Origin: an uncultured Pelagibacteraceae bacterium
Lineage (GTDB): Bacteria; Pseudomonadota; Alphaproteobacteria; Pelagibacterales; Pelagibacteraceae
NCBI GenBank assembly: GCA_902574685.1
Contig: CACGOO010000004.1
Coordinates: 1-64,000 of the forward strand
Direction of reading: 5' to 3'
Length of the DNA: 64,000 bases
The notes below the pieces were generated by a model. It had not been told where the DNA came from, searched no databases, and saw nothing but the letters and a program-made list of their open reading frames with translations. A program made the position numbers and the translations under genes. Position 1 is the first letter of the stretch; each line of letters starts with the position of its first letter. This document shows, piece after piece, positions 36,200 to 45,835 of the stretch.

Positions 36200-37625
36200 A
36201 ATAATCCTCTATCAATTTATTTAATAATCTAACTCCAAATCCAGTAGCACCTCCAGAATTTAATGCTCCACCATACTTCGAGAATGCCATACCTGCAATA
36301 TCCAAGTGAGCCCATGGAGTTTTGTTAATAATAAATCTTTGCAAAAATTGTGCAGCTGTAGTTGACCCCGCACCTCCTACATAATTAATGTTTTGCATAT
36401 CTGCATTTTTGGAGTTTATTAATTTATCAAAGTTATCATTTAGAGGCATTCTCCATAATTTTTCTTCAACACTTTCACCAGCATCTATTAATTGTTTGGA
36501 TAATTTATTATTATTTGAAAATAAACCTGCATACTCTGAACCTAAAGAAACAATTATAGCCCCTGTCAGTGTTGCTAGATCAACAATAAATTGTGGTTTA
36601 AATTTTTTTTCAGTAAATGTTAGTGCGTCAGCTAAAACCAGTCTACCTTCTGCGTCAGTATTTAAAATTTCTATAGTTTTTCCACTGTACGATTTTACAA
36701 TATCTCCAGGTCTTTGAGCATTACCGCTCACCATATTTTCTACTAAACCCACTACTCCGACTGCATTAATTTTTGATTTTCTTAGTGCAAGAGTTTTCAT
36801 CAAACCCACGACTGTAGCTGAGCCAGCCATATCATACGTCATATCTTCCATAAATTTAGCTGGCTTAAGTGAGTAACCTCCAGTGTCAAAACATACACCC
36901 TTTCCAACAAAACTCAGTGGTTTAGATTTATTTTTCGCACCATTCCATTCAATCGTAACTAAATAAGATCCTTTAACGCTACCCTGACCTACTCCCAGTA
37001 GTGCATTCATTCCCATTTTTTTCAATTTTTTTTTATTATAAACTGTAACTTTTAATCCAAATTTTTTTAACTTAGTTATACGTTTCGCATATTCATCTGG
37101 GTGTAAAACATTTCCTGGTTCAGATACTAAATCTCTAGTTAGAAAAACTCCTTCTAGAATTGAGTTCAACTTTTTTCTCAATAAATTTGTTTTTTTAAAT
37201 TTGTTTCCAACTATATTCAATACAGTATTTGCAAACTTAGAATTATTAGATTTGTAAAGATTAAAATCATATGATTTAAGCTTAGCGCCGTGTAAAAACT
37301 TTTCCATTTGAACATCAGTAAGAATAGACAAGTTTGTATTAATAAATGATTTCTCAATCTTATTATTTTTTAAATAAATAAATAATTCAGAACCAAGTTT
37401 TTCAAAATCTAAAGTTGTTTTAGATTTTGTGCAATTTACAAAGATATATGATCTATCATCAATATATTTAGTGAAAAATTTTTTTTCTATAAATAATTTA
37501 TTTGAAAAAATATTTTTTGTTAATGCCTTAATTTTCACAGATTTAATATTTGTATCTTTTAAGAAAATAACCTCGTTATTATTGGATTTAGTTGGATTAT
37601 TTATAAATTCTAAATTTAGCTTCAT
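36192..37625 (-). CDS. pepA: Leucyl aminopeptidase (M17)
   Basis: This 477-residue cytosol aminopeptidase is a dizinc enzyme cutting N-terminal residues from peptides. [32 protein letters not shown] (metal-binding Lys and Asp), [13 protein letters not shown] and the M17 signature [14 protein letters not shown] near residue 325 are all intact. The N-terminal 150 residues are divergent, as usual in the family. It is divergent from lptF across 54 bases, an arrangement also common in other proteobacteria. Confidence 0.95.
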   Translation of the reverse strand: MKLNLEFINNPTKSNNNEVIFLKDTNIKSVKIKALTKNIFSNKLFIEKKFFTKYIDDRSYIFVNCTKSKTTLDFEKLGSELFIYLKNNKIEKSFINTNLSILTDVQMEKFLHGAKLKSYDFNLYKSNNSKFANTVLNIVGNKFKKTNLLRKKLNSILEGVFLTRDLVSEPGNVLHPDEYAKRITKLKKFGLKVTVYNKKKLKKMGMNALLGVGQGSVKGSYLVTIEWNGAKNKSKPLSFVGKGVCFDTGGYSLKPAKFMEDMTYDMAGSATVVGLMKTLALRKSKINAVGVVGLVENMVSGNAQRPGDIVKSYSGKTIEILNTDAEGRLVLADALTFTEKKFKPQFIVDLATLTGAIIVSLGSEYAGLFSNNNKLSKQLIDAGESVEEKLWRMPLNDNFDKLINSKNADMQNINYVGGAGSTTAAQFLQRFIINKTPWAHLDIAGMAFSKYGGALNSGGATGFGVRLLNKLIEDYYE

Positions 37626-37679
37626 TTTTTTGAAATATTTAATAGATAATGTTGTATATTTATTAAATTTATAATTTCA

Positions 37680-38810
37680 ATGAATAAATTAATATTTCGC
37701 AAATTATCAATAGATATTTTCATATTTTTCATATTATCCTCCATAGCATTAACAACAATTATATGGGTTATACAGGGTGTAAATTTGTTAGATATTGTAT
37801 CCGAGCAAGGGCATGCAATTAAAGTATATTTTATTTACACAATCTTAAATGTTCCAAAAATTTTTAGTAAATTATTAATCTTCACATATTTTTTAACACT
37901 TTTTGTTATATTAAATAGATATGAAGAAAATAATGAAATACTAGTATTTTGGACTAATGGGATTAAAAAAATATCATTCATTAATTTTTTGGGTAAACTT
38001 TCATTAATTTTTGTAATAATGCAACTAATTTTAAATTTATATATTGTTCCTTTTACTCAAAATTTAGGTCAACAATATTTGAAGAGTTCTTCAATTGAGT
38101 TTTTTCCAAAACTTTTACAAGAAAAAAAGTTTTCTAATTTAATGAAAGACTTAACTATATTTGTTGAGAAGTATGAATCAAATGGGGAATTAAAGGGAAT
38201 TTATATAAAAGAGAAAATAAGTGATTATGAAAATAAAATAATAATAGCTAACAGCGGTAAATTATTGAGAAATGAAAATGGGTTCAAATTTAAACTTTCA
38301 GATGGAAAAATTACAAATATTAACAATAAAGATAGTGTTAATATAGCTTTTAAGGAAACAATATATGAGTTGTCTGAATTCAATTTTAAATCTAGGAAGG
38401 AAAAAAAACTGAACGAAACAAAAAGTAATTTATTATTTTCTTGTTTGGAAAAATATTTAAAAGATAGAAAAGATGAAAAACTTAGGTGTGGAAGAGAAAA
38501 CTCTTTTTTACTAAAAGATATTTATGAGGAGATATTAAAAAGATTTATTAATCCTATTTATATAATAATCTTATCATTATTAACTTCATTAGTAATTTTT
38601 AAACCTAAAATTAATATTTTTCAAAATTATTTTAAGTTTTCACTATTTATTACAGGTTTTGTTTTAATTATTTTTTCAGAACTAAGTTACAAACTAATTT
38701 ATTTTTCAATTTATACCGAATTATTGTATATTATGCTTCCAATATTATTAATAATACTATTTTATTTTTTTATTTTAGTAAAAACTAATTTTAAATTTAA
38801 AAATCTATGA
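37680..38810 (+). CDS. lptF: LPS export permease LptF
   Basis: This 376-residue inner-membrane subunit of the LptB2FG transporter extracts lipopolysaccharide and pushes it along the periplasmic bridge. Helices cluster at the two ends (residues 15-130 and 290-370) around a periplasmic domain of about 160 residues (SLMKDLTIFVEKYESNGELKG onwards), the YjgP/YjgQ layout. First of two paralogues in tandem, hence LptF. It overlaps lptG by 4 bases. Confidence 0.9.
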   Translation: MNKLIFRKLSIDIFIFFILSSIALTTIIWVIQGVNLLDIVSEQGHAIKVYFIYTILNVPKIFSKLLIFTYFLTLFVILNRYEENNEILVFWTNGIKKISFINFLGKLSLIFVIMQLILNLYIVPFTQNLGQQYLKSSSIEFFPKLLQEKKFSNLMKDLTIFVEKYESNGELKGIYIKEKISDYENKIIIANSGKLLRNENGFKFKLSDGKITNINNKDSVNIAFKETIYELSEFNFKSRKEKKLNETKSNLLFSCLEKYLKDRKDEKLRCGRENSFLLKDIYEEILKRFINPIYIIILSLLTSLVIFKPKINIFQNYFKFSLFITGFVLIIFSELSYKLIYFSIYTELLYIMLPILLIILFYFFILVKTNFKFKNL

Positions 38811-39889
38811 GTTTAATGAAATATCAAAAGTATATTTATAGTTTATTCTTGAAAAATTTTTTAATTGTTACTTTAGTTTTCTTTTGTCTAGTAATTATAA
38901 TAAATATATTTGAAGAAATTAGGTTTGCAGAAAAGTACGATGCTGAACTTTATTATCCAATTTACCTATCAATATTAAATGCTCCTTCTCTAATGTTTGA
39001 AATTTTCCCATTTATTTTTCTTATATCCGTGAAGTTTTTTTATTTAGGATTAGTTGAAAAAAATGAATTAGAAATTTTAAGCACAAATGGGATTAGTAAA
39101 TTTAAAATAATAACTATTTTAACAATTTTTTCTGCAATAATCGGCTTTTTTATATTGCTTTTTTATTATTCGATATCTTCAGACTTAAAAAGTAAATATT
39201 TAGATTTAAAGAATAGGTTTTCAAACTCAAACGAATATCTTGCCGTTGTTAATGATGATGGGTTGTGGATTAAAGAGGAAATTGAGGACAATTTATATAT
39301 TATACACGCAGAAAAATTTGACCAAAATAAACTAGGATTATTAACAATTACCGAGACAGATAAATATTACAAAAAAAACAGCACTATAAGTGCTCAGTCT
39401 GCGAATATTAATTCTAAGAATTGGCAATTGAGTAATGTGTCTATTTCAGACAATTTAGGCACTAAAAAAAATTATAAAAGTTATGTTTATAATTCATCAT
39501 TTGATGGCAAGATAATATCTAATTTATTTTCAAATTTAAATGCTATGAATATTTATCAACTTCACAGACTTTCAAATAGCTATCAAAAAATAGGATATTC
39601 AAATACGGACATTAAAATACATTTAAATAAAATTTATACTATGCCAATATTCTACATTCTTATGACAATTATTGGATTTTTAATAATAAATAAGATAAAA
39701 AAAGTAAAATCAAAATTTTTTACTATAATATTTGGAGTTTTAATTTCTGTTATTGTTTATTATCTAAATTATTTCTCAAGCTTGCTTGGTAGCAAAGGTG
39801 TTTTGCCTATTTATTTATCTGTTTGGATACCAATCTTAATATTATTTTTAGTATGCAATATAGGATTAATAAAAGTAAATGAAAATTAG
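38807..39889 (+). CDS. lptG: LPS export permease LptG
   Basis: This 360-residue paralogue of the preceding protein has the same topology: two terminal groups of three helices around a periplasmic beta-rich domain (YLAVVNDDGLWIKEE near residue 145). It pairs with LptF and the ATPase LptB, which is not in the window. Start overlaps lptF by 4 bases and its end overlaps lptD by 11 bases. Confidence 0.9.
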   Translation: MSLMKYQKYIYSLFLKNFLIVTLVFFCLVIIINIFEEIRFAEKYDAELYYPIYLSILNAPSLMFEIFPFIFLISVKFFYLGLVEKNELEILSTNGISKFKIITILTIFSAIIGFFILLFYYSISSDLKSKYLDLKNRFSNSNEYLAVVNDDGLWIKEEIEDNLYIIHAEKFDQNKLGLLTITETDKYYKKNSTISAQSANINSKNWQLSNVSISDNLGTKKNYKSYVYNSSFDGKIISNLFSNLNAMNIYQLHRLSNSYQKIGYSNTDIKIHLNKIYTMPIFYILMTIIGFLIINKIKKVKSKFFTIIFGVLISVIVYYLNYFSSLLGSKGVLPIYLSVWIPILILFLVCNIGLIKVNEN

Positions 39890-42275
39890 TAAATTATTAA
39901 GTTTTATAACAATTCTTTTTTTCTTTTTAAGTTTTAAAGTTTTTTCAGAAGAAGTGGAATTTCAAGCATCAAATATTGAAATTAAAAATGATGGAAACAT
40001 CATATTGGCCTATGAATCAGAAACAAAAATACCCAATGAAAATATTTTTATCGAATCTGAAGAAGCTGAGTATAACAAAAAAAATCAAACAATAATTTTC
40101 AAAAATAACGTTTACTTTCAAGATTTAAAAAATAATTTGATAATTAGAGGTAATAAAATTATTTATGAAAAAAACAAAAACAAAATTTATAGTGAAGGAA
40201 ACACATTTTTTAATATAGAAAATAATTATAACGTAAAATCATCAAATGTATTTTATGAAAGAAAAAATAAAATTATATTTAGCAATGAAGAGACAGCAAT
40301 TGACGATATTCAAAATAATTTATATAAATTTAAAGATAAATTTTTATTTGATATAAAAAATAAAATTATAAAATCAAATAATTCTGAAATATTAGATGTA
40401 AATAATAATAAATATATATTTGAAGATCTAATAGTAAATACAGAAACAAATGAAATTATAGGTAAAGAATTAAAATTAGAATTCGAAGATTCTTATTTTG
40501 GAAATAAGAAAAATGACCCAGTTCTCAAAGGGAGAAGCGTTTATTCAAATGATGAAAAATTAAAAATTTATAAAGCTGTTTTTAGTACATGTAATACTGA
40601 AAAAAAAGATTGTAGGGGCTGGGAACTAAATACAAATGAATTCAATCATGATAAAATTAAAAAAATATTTGAATATAAAGATTCATGGTTAAAATTATTT
40701 GATTTTAAATTTTTTTATGTACCATACTTTAATCATCCAGATCCAACTGTTAAACGTAGATCAGGTTTTTTAACGCCATCTTATTCAAGTTCAGACACCT
40801 TGGGTACTTCTATAAATATTCCATATTTTAAGATCATTGATATCGACAAAGATATTACTTTTACTCCTAGATATTATGCTGATAAAAGTTTTTTATTACA
40901 AAATGAATATAGACAAGCTCTTAAAGACTCAAATATATTAAGTGAATTTAGTTTTTTAGTTGGTGATCATGGAACAAAATCTCATATTTTCTACAATCAA
41001 ATCGGAGAATTTAATTCAAAAACTAAATATGAGCTAAATCTGCAGGATGTAAATGGAGATAATTATTTAAAAACTCATAACTTAGATAAATCCTCCAAAT
41101 TAATATCTAATGATAATCTTTTGTTATCAAACTTCGATATTGATTGGAGCTTTAGCTCATCTGAATTGAATACTTCGTTTAAAATTTTTGAGGATTTATC
41201 AAAAAATTATCATGATAGATATCAATATGTATTTCCTGAATTTAGTTTTAGGAGAAATATAGACATACCTAAAAATTATAATGGCAATTTTGGCTTCTCA
41301 TCATATGGATACAATAAAAATTACAATACTAATGTTATTGAGAGTGTATTAACAAACGATTTCTTATTTAAATCTGATGATTATATCAATAAAAATGGAT
41401 TTGTTTCAAACTATAATTTACTTCTTAAAAATTCAAGTAGTTATTCGAATAATTCAGCTAATTTTCAAGAGAATGCTGATTATAACTTATTTGGTATTTT
41501 GAAAGTAGATACAAGTTTACCTTTACAAAAAAAATTACTTAATCACACGCACTTATTAAAGCCTATAGCATCAGTCAGATATAGTCCTAATGGAAATAGC
41601 GATATATCGTCAAAGGATGTTTTATTAAACTTTGATAATGTTTTTAATTTAAATAGGATAGGAACCACTTATGAAGTAGAGGGTGGGGAATCCTTAAGTT
41701 TAGGGGTAGAATTTCAAAGAAAAAATAATATTAATAATAATTTAATTAATTTCAAAGTAGCCAATGTTATAAGACCAGAAATTAATCCTAATTTGCCAAA
41801 TAAATCAAAATTAAATCAAACTAGGTCAGATATATTTGGAAATTTAAAAATTAAATTTGATGAAAATTTTAAATTAGGATATTTTTTTTCATACGATGAG
41901 AATTTAGAATATACAAATTTAGAAGGTTTTAATCTAGAGTTAGGAGTTAATAATTTTGTTACGAAATTTAATTATTATTCACAAAGTAATGATCTTTCAG
42001 ATAAAGAAAGCATACAAAATACTAGTAAATATAAATTAGATAATGAGAATAGTTTATCTTTTAATGTAAGGAAAGATTTAAAAGAAAATTACACTCAATA
42101 TTATGATTTTGTATATGAATATTTAACAGATTGTTTATCAATAAATATAAATTATAGTAAATCATTTTATAGTGATGGTAATTTAGAACCAAATAAAAGT
42201 TTATCCTTTTTGGTAAAGATAATACCATTCACTGAAATAGGTGTACCAAATGCTGCTAGTATTGTTGGAAGATAA
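39879..42275 (+). CDS. lptD: LPS-assembly outer-membrane protein LptD
   Basis: This 798-residue protein has a signal peptide (residues 1-23, ending V-F-S), an N-terminal OstA/LptA-like jellyroll (residues 25-220; SEEAEYNKKNQTIIFKNNVYF is typical) and a C-terminal beta-barrel. The junction YVPYFNHPDPTVKRRSGFLTPSY is the best-conserved part of LptD. It inserts LPS into the outer leaflet. Three cysteines are visible: two close together near residue 240 (S-T-C and K-D-C) and one near residue 751 in YLTDCLSIN, enough for one inter-domain disulfide. Its end lies 3 bases before the surA-like gene. Confidence 0.92.
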   Translation: MKISKLLSFITILFFFLSFKVFSEEVEFQASNIEIKNDGNIILAYESETKIPNENIFIESEEAEYNKKNQTIIFKNNVYFQDLKNNLIIRGNKIIYEKNKNKIYSEGNTFFNIENNYNVKSSNVFYERKNKIIFSNEETAIDDIQNNLYKFKDKFLFDIKNKIIKSNNSEILDVNNNKYIFEDLIVNTETNEIIGKELKLEFEDSYFGNKKNDPVLKGRSVYSNDEKLKIYKAVFSTCNTEKKDCRGWELNTNEFNHDKIKKIFEYKDSWLKLFDFKFFYVPYFNHPDPTVKRRSGFLTPSYSSSDTLGTSINIPYFKIIDIDKDITFTPRYYADKSFLLQNEYRQALKDSNILSEFSFLVGDHGTKSHIFYNQIGEFNSKTKYELNLQDVNGDNYLKTHNLDKSSKLISNDNLLLSNFDIDWSFSSSELNTSFKIFEDLSKNYHDRYQYVFPEFSFRRNIDIPKNYNGNFGFSSYGYNKNYNTNVIESVLTNDFLFKSDDYINKNGFVSNYNLLLKNSSSYSNNSANFQENADYNLFGILKVDTSLPLQKKLLNHTHLLKPIASVRYSPNGNSDISSKDVLLNFDNVFNLNRIGTTYEVEGGESLSLGVEFQRKNNINNNLINFKVANVIRPEINPNLPNKSKLNQTRSDIFGNLKIKFDENFKLGYFFSYDENLEYTNLEGFNLELGVNNFVTKFNYYSQSNDLSDKESIQNTSKYKLDNENSLSFNVRKDLKENYTQYYDFVYEYLTDCLSININYSKSFYSDGNLEPNKSLSFLVKIIPFTEIGVPNAASIVGR

Positions 42276-42278
42276 TAT

Positions 42279-43190
42279 ATGATTAAAAATGTAGTAATAA
42301 TCTTAGTTTTGTTTTTTTTTTACATAGAATCGTCTTTAGCAAAAATTTTAATTAAATATAAAGTTGGAGATCAAATTGTTACAAATTTTGATATTTTAGA
42401 TGAAAAAAAATATTTAATTTTTTTTAGACCTTCTCTGAGTAGTTTAAAGGAAAATGAAATACTTAAATTAAGTGAAAATTCTTTAATTAGGGAAATTATA
42501 AAGAAAAAAGAACTAGATTTAATTTTTAATAATTTAAATAATTATAATTTCATTAATGATTTAAAAAAAAATTTGTTTAAATTCAAAGGAGTAAGTACTG
42601 AAGAAGAATTTAAAGAACTTACTAAAAGTAATAATTTAGAATACGATAGAATAATACAAAAACTGAAATATGAAGGTTTATGGAATGAGCTTATATTTAA
42701 AAAATTTGGCAAATCCATTAAAATTAACGAGAAGAAGCTAAAAGACGAACTAAGTATAAAGTTAAAAAATGATAAAAAATACGAATATAATATATCTGAA
42801 TTGTTATTTGATTTGGAGAAAAACGAAAATATAAAAGATAAACTAAAAGAGATTTTTTCCAACGATTTTAAAATATCTGCATCAAAATATAGTATATCAA
42901 ACAGTGCTAATAATGGAGGGGAAATTGGATGGATAAAAGAAACATTACTTTCTGAAGACTTAAACAAAATATTAAATGAATTGAAAGTGGGAGAAGTAAG
43001 TGAGCCAATAAAATATCCAAATGGATATTTATTGTTGAAAATAAACGATAAGAGAGAGATGAAACAGATTATTGATATTAACAAAGAACTAATTGAGCTG
43101 GTTAAATTTGAAAAAAATAAACAACTTAACCAATTTTCTTTATTATACTTTAAAAAGTTAAAACAAAATATCAAAATAGATGAATATTAA
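42279..43190 (+). CDS. surA: SurA-like periplasmic peptidyl-prolyl isomerase
   Basis: This 303-residue chaperone has a signal peptide of about 21 residues, a SurA N-terminal helical region (KYKVGDQIVTNFDILDEKK) and one parvulin domain around residues 165-260 (EYNISELLF, then NGGEIGWIKE and VGEVSEPIKYPNGYLLLKI). It would escort outer-membrane proteins, LptD included, across the periplasm. The enterobacterial protein has two parvulin domains; here there is one. Placement between lptD and pdxA is the classic order. It overlaps pdxA by 11 bases. Confidence 0.85.
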   Translation: MIKNVVIILVLFFFYIESSLAKILIKYKVGDQIVTNFDILDEKKYLIFFRPSLSSLKENEILKLSENSLIREIIKKKELDLIFNNLNNYNFINDLKKNLFKFKGVSTEEEFKELTKSNNLEYDRIIQKLKYEGLWNELIFKKFGKSIKINEKKLKDELSIKLKNDKKYEYNISELLFDLEKNENIKDKLKEIFSNDFKISASKYSISNSANNGGEIGWIKETLLSEDLNKILNELKVGEVSEPIKYPNGYLLLKINDKREMKQIIDINKELIELVKFEKNKQLNQFSLLYFKKLKQNIKIDEY

Positions 43191-44142
43191 ATACATAGTA
43201 ATAGTACAAGGAGAGCCCTATAGTATATTTTCAGAAATCATAGGTAAGTTTCTTTCTAAAAGAAAAATAAAACATAAAATTATTATAATTGGAAATTTAG
43301 CACTATTCAAAAAACAACTAAAAAAATTGAATTACTCGCTTGTTTTAAATTCTATAGACAATTATCAAGAAGCTATAAAAATGAAAATTAATTTCATTAA
43401 TATAGATTTTAAAGGAAAAAAAATATTTTCAAAAATTTCATATGATTCAAAAAAGTTTATTAGTCAAAGTTTTAAGCTAGCATTAAAAATTTTAAATGAT
43501 GCTAATGGTGAAGGAGTATTAATAAATGGACCTGTAGCTAAAAAAACATTTTTAAAAAAAAAATACCTAGGAGTTACGGAATATTTAGCAAAGAAAACTA
43601 ATTCAAGTAATGAAGTAATGCTTATTTATAACGATAAAATTTCTGTATCACCTCTCACAACTCATATTCCATTAAAAAATGTAGCAGAAAATATAAGTAG
43701 AGAAAAAATAATTAAAAATGTTGTTAAATTAGACAACTTTTTCAAAAAAAAATTGAATAAAAAAATTAAATTTGCAGTATTAGGTTTAAATCCACATTGT
43801 GAAAGCATAGACAAAATTAGTGAGGAAGATAGAATTATAATACCTGCGATTAAAAACTTAACAAAAAAAAATATTAAAATTGAAGGTCCATTTTCGGCAG
43901 ATACTTTTTTTATAAAAAAAAATTTAGATAAATTTGATTTAGTTATAGGCATGTATCATGATCAAGTGTTGACGCCTATGAAAACTCTATTCAAATTTGA
44001 TGCAATTAATTTAACTATTGGTCTTCCATTTATAAGAATATCACCCGATCATGGCCCTAATTTTGAAATGTCGGGCAAAAATCTTTCAGATCCTTCTTCT
44101 TTATTTTGCGCTATGCGATTTATTGACAAATTATCATTATGA
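43180..44142 (+). CDS. pdxA: 4-hydroxythreonine-4-phosphate dehydrogenase PdxA, divergent
   Basis: This 320-residue PdxA-family protein would oxidise 4-phosphohydroxythreonine in pyridoxal phosphate synthesis. The three metal-binding histidines are visible in LTTHIPL, GMYHDQVLTPMK and SPDHGPNFE, and INGPVAKK and GVTEYLA are family-typical. Two usually strict motifs differ: the N-terminal G-D-P-A-G-I-G is replaced by V-Q-G-E-P-Y-S-I-F, and N-P-H-A-G-E reads N-P-H-C-E-S. Activity or substrate could therefore be altered. It overlaps surA by 11 and rsmA by 4 bases. Confidence 0.87.
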   Translation: MNIKYIVIVQGEPYSIFSEIIGKFLSKRKIKHKIIIIGNLALFKKQLKKLNYSLVLNSIDNYQEAIKMKINFINIDFKGKKIFSKISYDSKKFISQSFKLALKILNDANGEGVLINGPVAKKTFLKKKYLGVTEYLAKKTNSSNEVMLIYNDKISVSPLTTHIPLKNVAENISREKIIKNVVKLDNFFKKKLNKKIKFAVLGLNPHCESIDKISEEDRIIIPAIKNLTKKNIKIEGPFSADTFFIKKNLDKFDLVIGMYHDQVLTPMKTLFKFDAINLTIGLPFIRISPDHGPNFEMSGKNLSDPSSLFCAMRFIDKLSL

Positions 44143-44924
44143 TAAAACCAAAAAAAAAATTAGGTCAGAATTTTTTAAATAATGCTAAAATTATTTCAAA
44201 AATTGCAAATGAAGGGAATATAAATAATGATGATATTATTCTTGAGATAGGTCCTGGCACTGGAAATTTAACTGAAGAAATTTTAAAAAAGAAACCATAT
44301 AAATTAATAGTAATAGAAAAAGATTTAAGACTATCAAAAATTCTTCAAGAAAAATTTGGTAATAGTATACAAATTATTAATGATGATATTTTAAAATGCT
44401 ATAAACACTTTAAATATAATGCCCCTATTAAAGTATTTGGCAACTTACCTTATAATATATCAACAAAAATTTTGACATTATTTACGAAAACTGAAAACCT
44501 TCATGAAAATTATAAAAAATTTATATTTGTATTCCAAAAAGAAGTTGCAGAGAGAATTATTTCCAATGAAAATTCTAAAAATTATGGAAGATTGTCAATT
44601 TTAACATCCTGGAAAATGAGAAGAGAAAAAATTTTTGATATTTCCCCAGATAATTTTTTCCCTAAACCAAAAATTTGGAGTTCTCTAATTACCCTAGAAC
44701 CTAAATCTAATTTTAAAATTTTAAAAAATGAAAATACTTTAGAACACGTAACAAATATTTTTTTTAATCAAAGGCGTAAAATGATTAAAAATCCAATGAA
44801 GCAACTATTTAAAGATTTTAATCAAATTGCACTCAAATTAAATATAAATTTAGAAGTTAGACCACAAAATATATCAAAACAAAAATATTTAGAGATCTGT
44901 GAAATTTATGAATCTCTAAATTAA
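44139..44924 (+). CDS. rsmA: 16S rRNA dimethyladenosine transferase RsmA (KsgA)
   Basis: This 261-residue SAM-dependent enzyme dimethylates two adjacent adenosines in the 3' hairpin of 16S rRNA. PKKKLGQNFL opens the protein, ILEIGPGTGNLTEEIL binds SAM, and FGNLPYNISTKIL holds the catalytic N-L-P-Y motif. PKIWSSLITL and NQRRKMIKN belong to the C-terminal domain. It ends the lpt-surA-pdxA-rsmA run, the same order as in enterobacteria, and its last 9 bases overlap convergent gmk. Confidence 0.96.
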   Translation: MIKPKKKLGQNFLNNAKIISKIANEGNINNDDIILEIGPGTGNLTEEILKKKPYKLIVIEKDLRLSKILQEKFGNSIQIINDDILKCYKHFKYNAPIKVFGNLPYNISTKILTLFTKTENLHENYKKFIFVFQKEVAERIISNENSKNYGRLSILTSWKMRREKIFDISPDNFFPKPKIWSSLITLEPKSNFKILKNENTLEHVTNIFFNQRRKMIKNPMKQLFKDFNQIALKLNINLEVRPQNISKQKYLEICEIYESLN

Positions 44925-45536
44925 AAGTTTGTCTATATGATTTTTAATATACTTTTTATTAAAATTCGAATTCTTACTTTTTATAGCTCTCATAATTTTT
45001 TTGTAACATTTATTAAGATCATCGTTTATTACTACATAATTATATTCTTTCCATTTTAGTAAATCTTTTTTAAATTGTCTCATTCTTTGATTAACTGTAT
45101 TTAAATTTTTGTTTTCTCTTTTTGTCAATCTTCTAATTAACTCTTTTTTTGATGGAGGAAGAATAAATATCGTAAATAGTTTGAATTTTAACTTTTTTTT
45201 TTTTATTTTTTGAGTTCCTTGCCAGTCTATATCAAAAATTACATTATTACCTTTATTTAAATTTTTAATTACTAAATCTTTAGAAGAGCCATAATAATTC
45301 TTAAATACTTTAGCATGTTCTAGAAATTTTTTTTTTTTAATTAAATTTTTAAATTTTTTTTTTGAGATAAAAAAATAATCCTTTCCGTCTTTTTCATTTG
45401 GTCTAGGCAATCTCGTTGTGTAAGAAATAGATGTGATAAAATTTTGGTTTGTAGATATTTTTTTAACTAAGGTCGTCTTACCTGCACCAGAAGGTGAGGA
45501 GAGGATATACATTCCACCTTTAATAAAGCTGGACAT
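44916..45536 (-). CDS. gmk: Guanylate kinase
   Basis: This 206-residue enzyme phosphorylates GMP to GDP. The P-loop is SSPSGAGKTTLVKK near the N-terminus, SISYTTRLPRPNEKDGKDYFF binds GMP, and IFDIDWQGTQKIK and IFILPPSKKEL are family markers. It follows acpP by 13 bases on the same strand. The alphaproteobacterial order usually has fabF, mltG and yicC between acpP and gmk; none is present here. Confidence 0.96.
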   Translation of the reverse strand: MSSFIKGGMYILSSPSGAGKTTLVKKISTNQNFITSISYTTRLPRPNEKDGKDYFFISKKKFKNLIKKKKFLEHAKVFKNYYGSSKDLVIKNLNKGNNVIFDIDWQGTQKIKKKKLKFKLFTIFILPPSKKELIRRLTKRENKNLNTVNQRMRQFKKDLLKWKEYNYVVINDDLNKCYKKIMRAIKSKNSNFNKKYIKNHIDKLLI

Positions 45537-45549
45537 TAAGTTTTAAAAA

Positions 45550-45789
45550 TTAGTTTGCTTTGTTTTCAATAAATTTGACAGCATCACCTACTGTAAGAAT
45601 TTTTTCTGCATCACTATCAGAGATTTCTGATCCAAATTCTTCTTCAAAGGCCATTACTAATTCAACCGTATCTAAACTATCGGCTCCTAAATCATCTATG
45701 AAACTTGATTCATCTGTCACTTTGGCTTCATCAATACCTAGGTGGTCTGCAACAATTTTTTTTACTTTATTTGAAATTTCTTCTGACAT
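45550..45789 (-). CDS. acpP: Acyl carrier protein
   Basis: This 79-residue acidic four-helix protein carries acyl chains on a phosphopantetheine arm attached to Ser38 in [12 protein letters not shown]. The rest of the sequence, from [12 protein letters not shown] to [12 protein letters not shown], is standard AcpP. It is the third gene of fabD-fabG-acpP-gmk, separated from fabG by 46 bases with AAGGAAAA just before its ATG. Protein-level conservation leaves little doubt. Confidence 0.97.
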   Translation of the reverse strand: MSEEISNKVKKIVADHLGIDEAKVTDESSFIDDLGADSLDTVELVMAFEEEFGSEISDSDAEKILTVGDAVKFIENKAN

Positions 45790-45835
45790 TTTTTCCTTAT
45801 GTTTAAATTTGTTAATAATTATTTATATAACTTTG

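Noticed and set aside
42542-43174. 210-residue minus-strand ORF inside the surA-like gene
   Set aside because: Its sequence is Ser/Phe/Leu-rich, as expected from the complement of Lys/Glu/Asn codons; the sense frame has a signal peptide and parvulin features.
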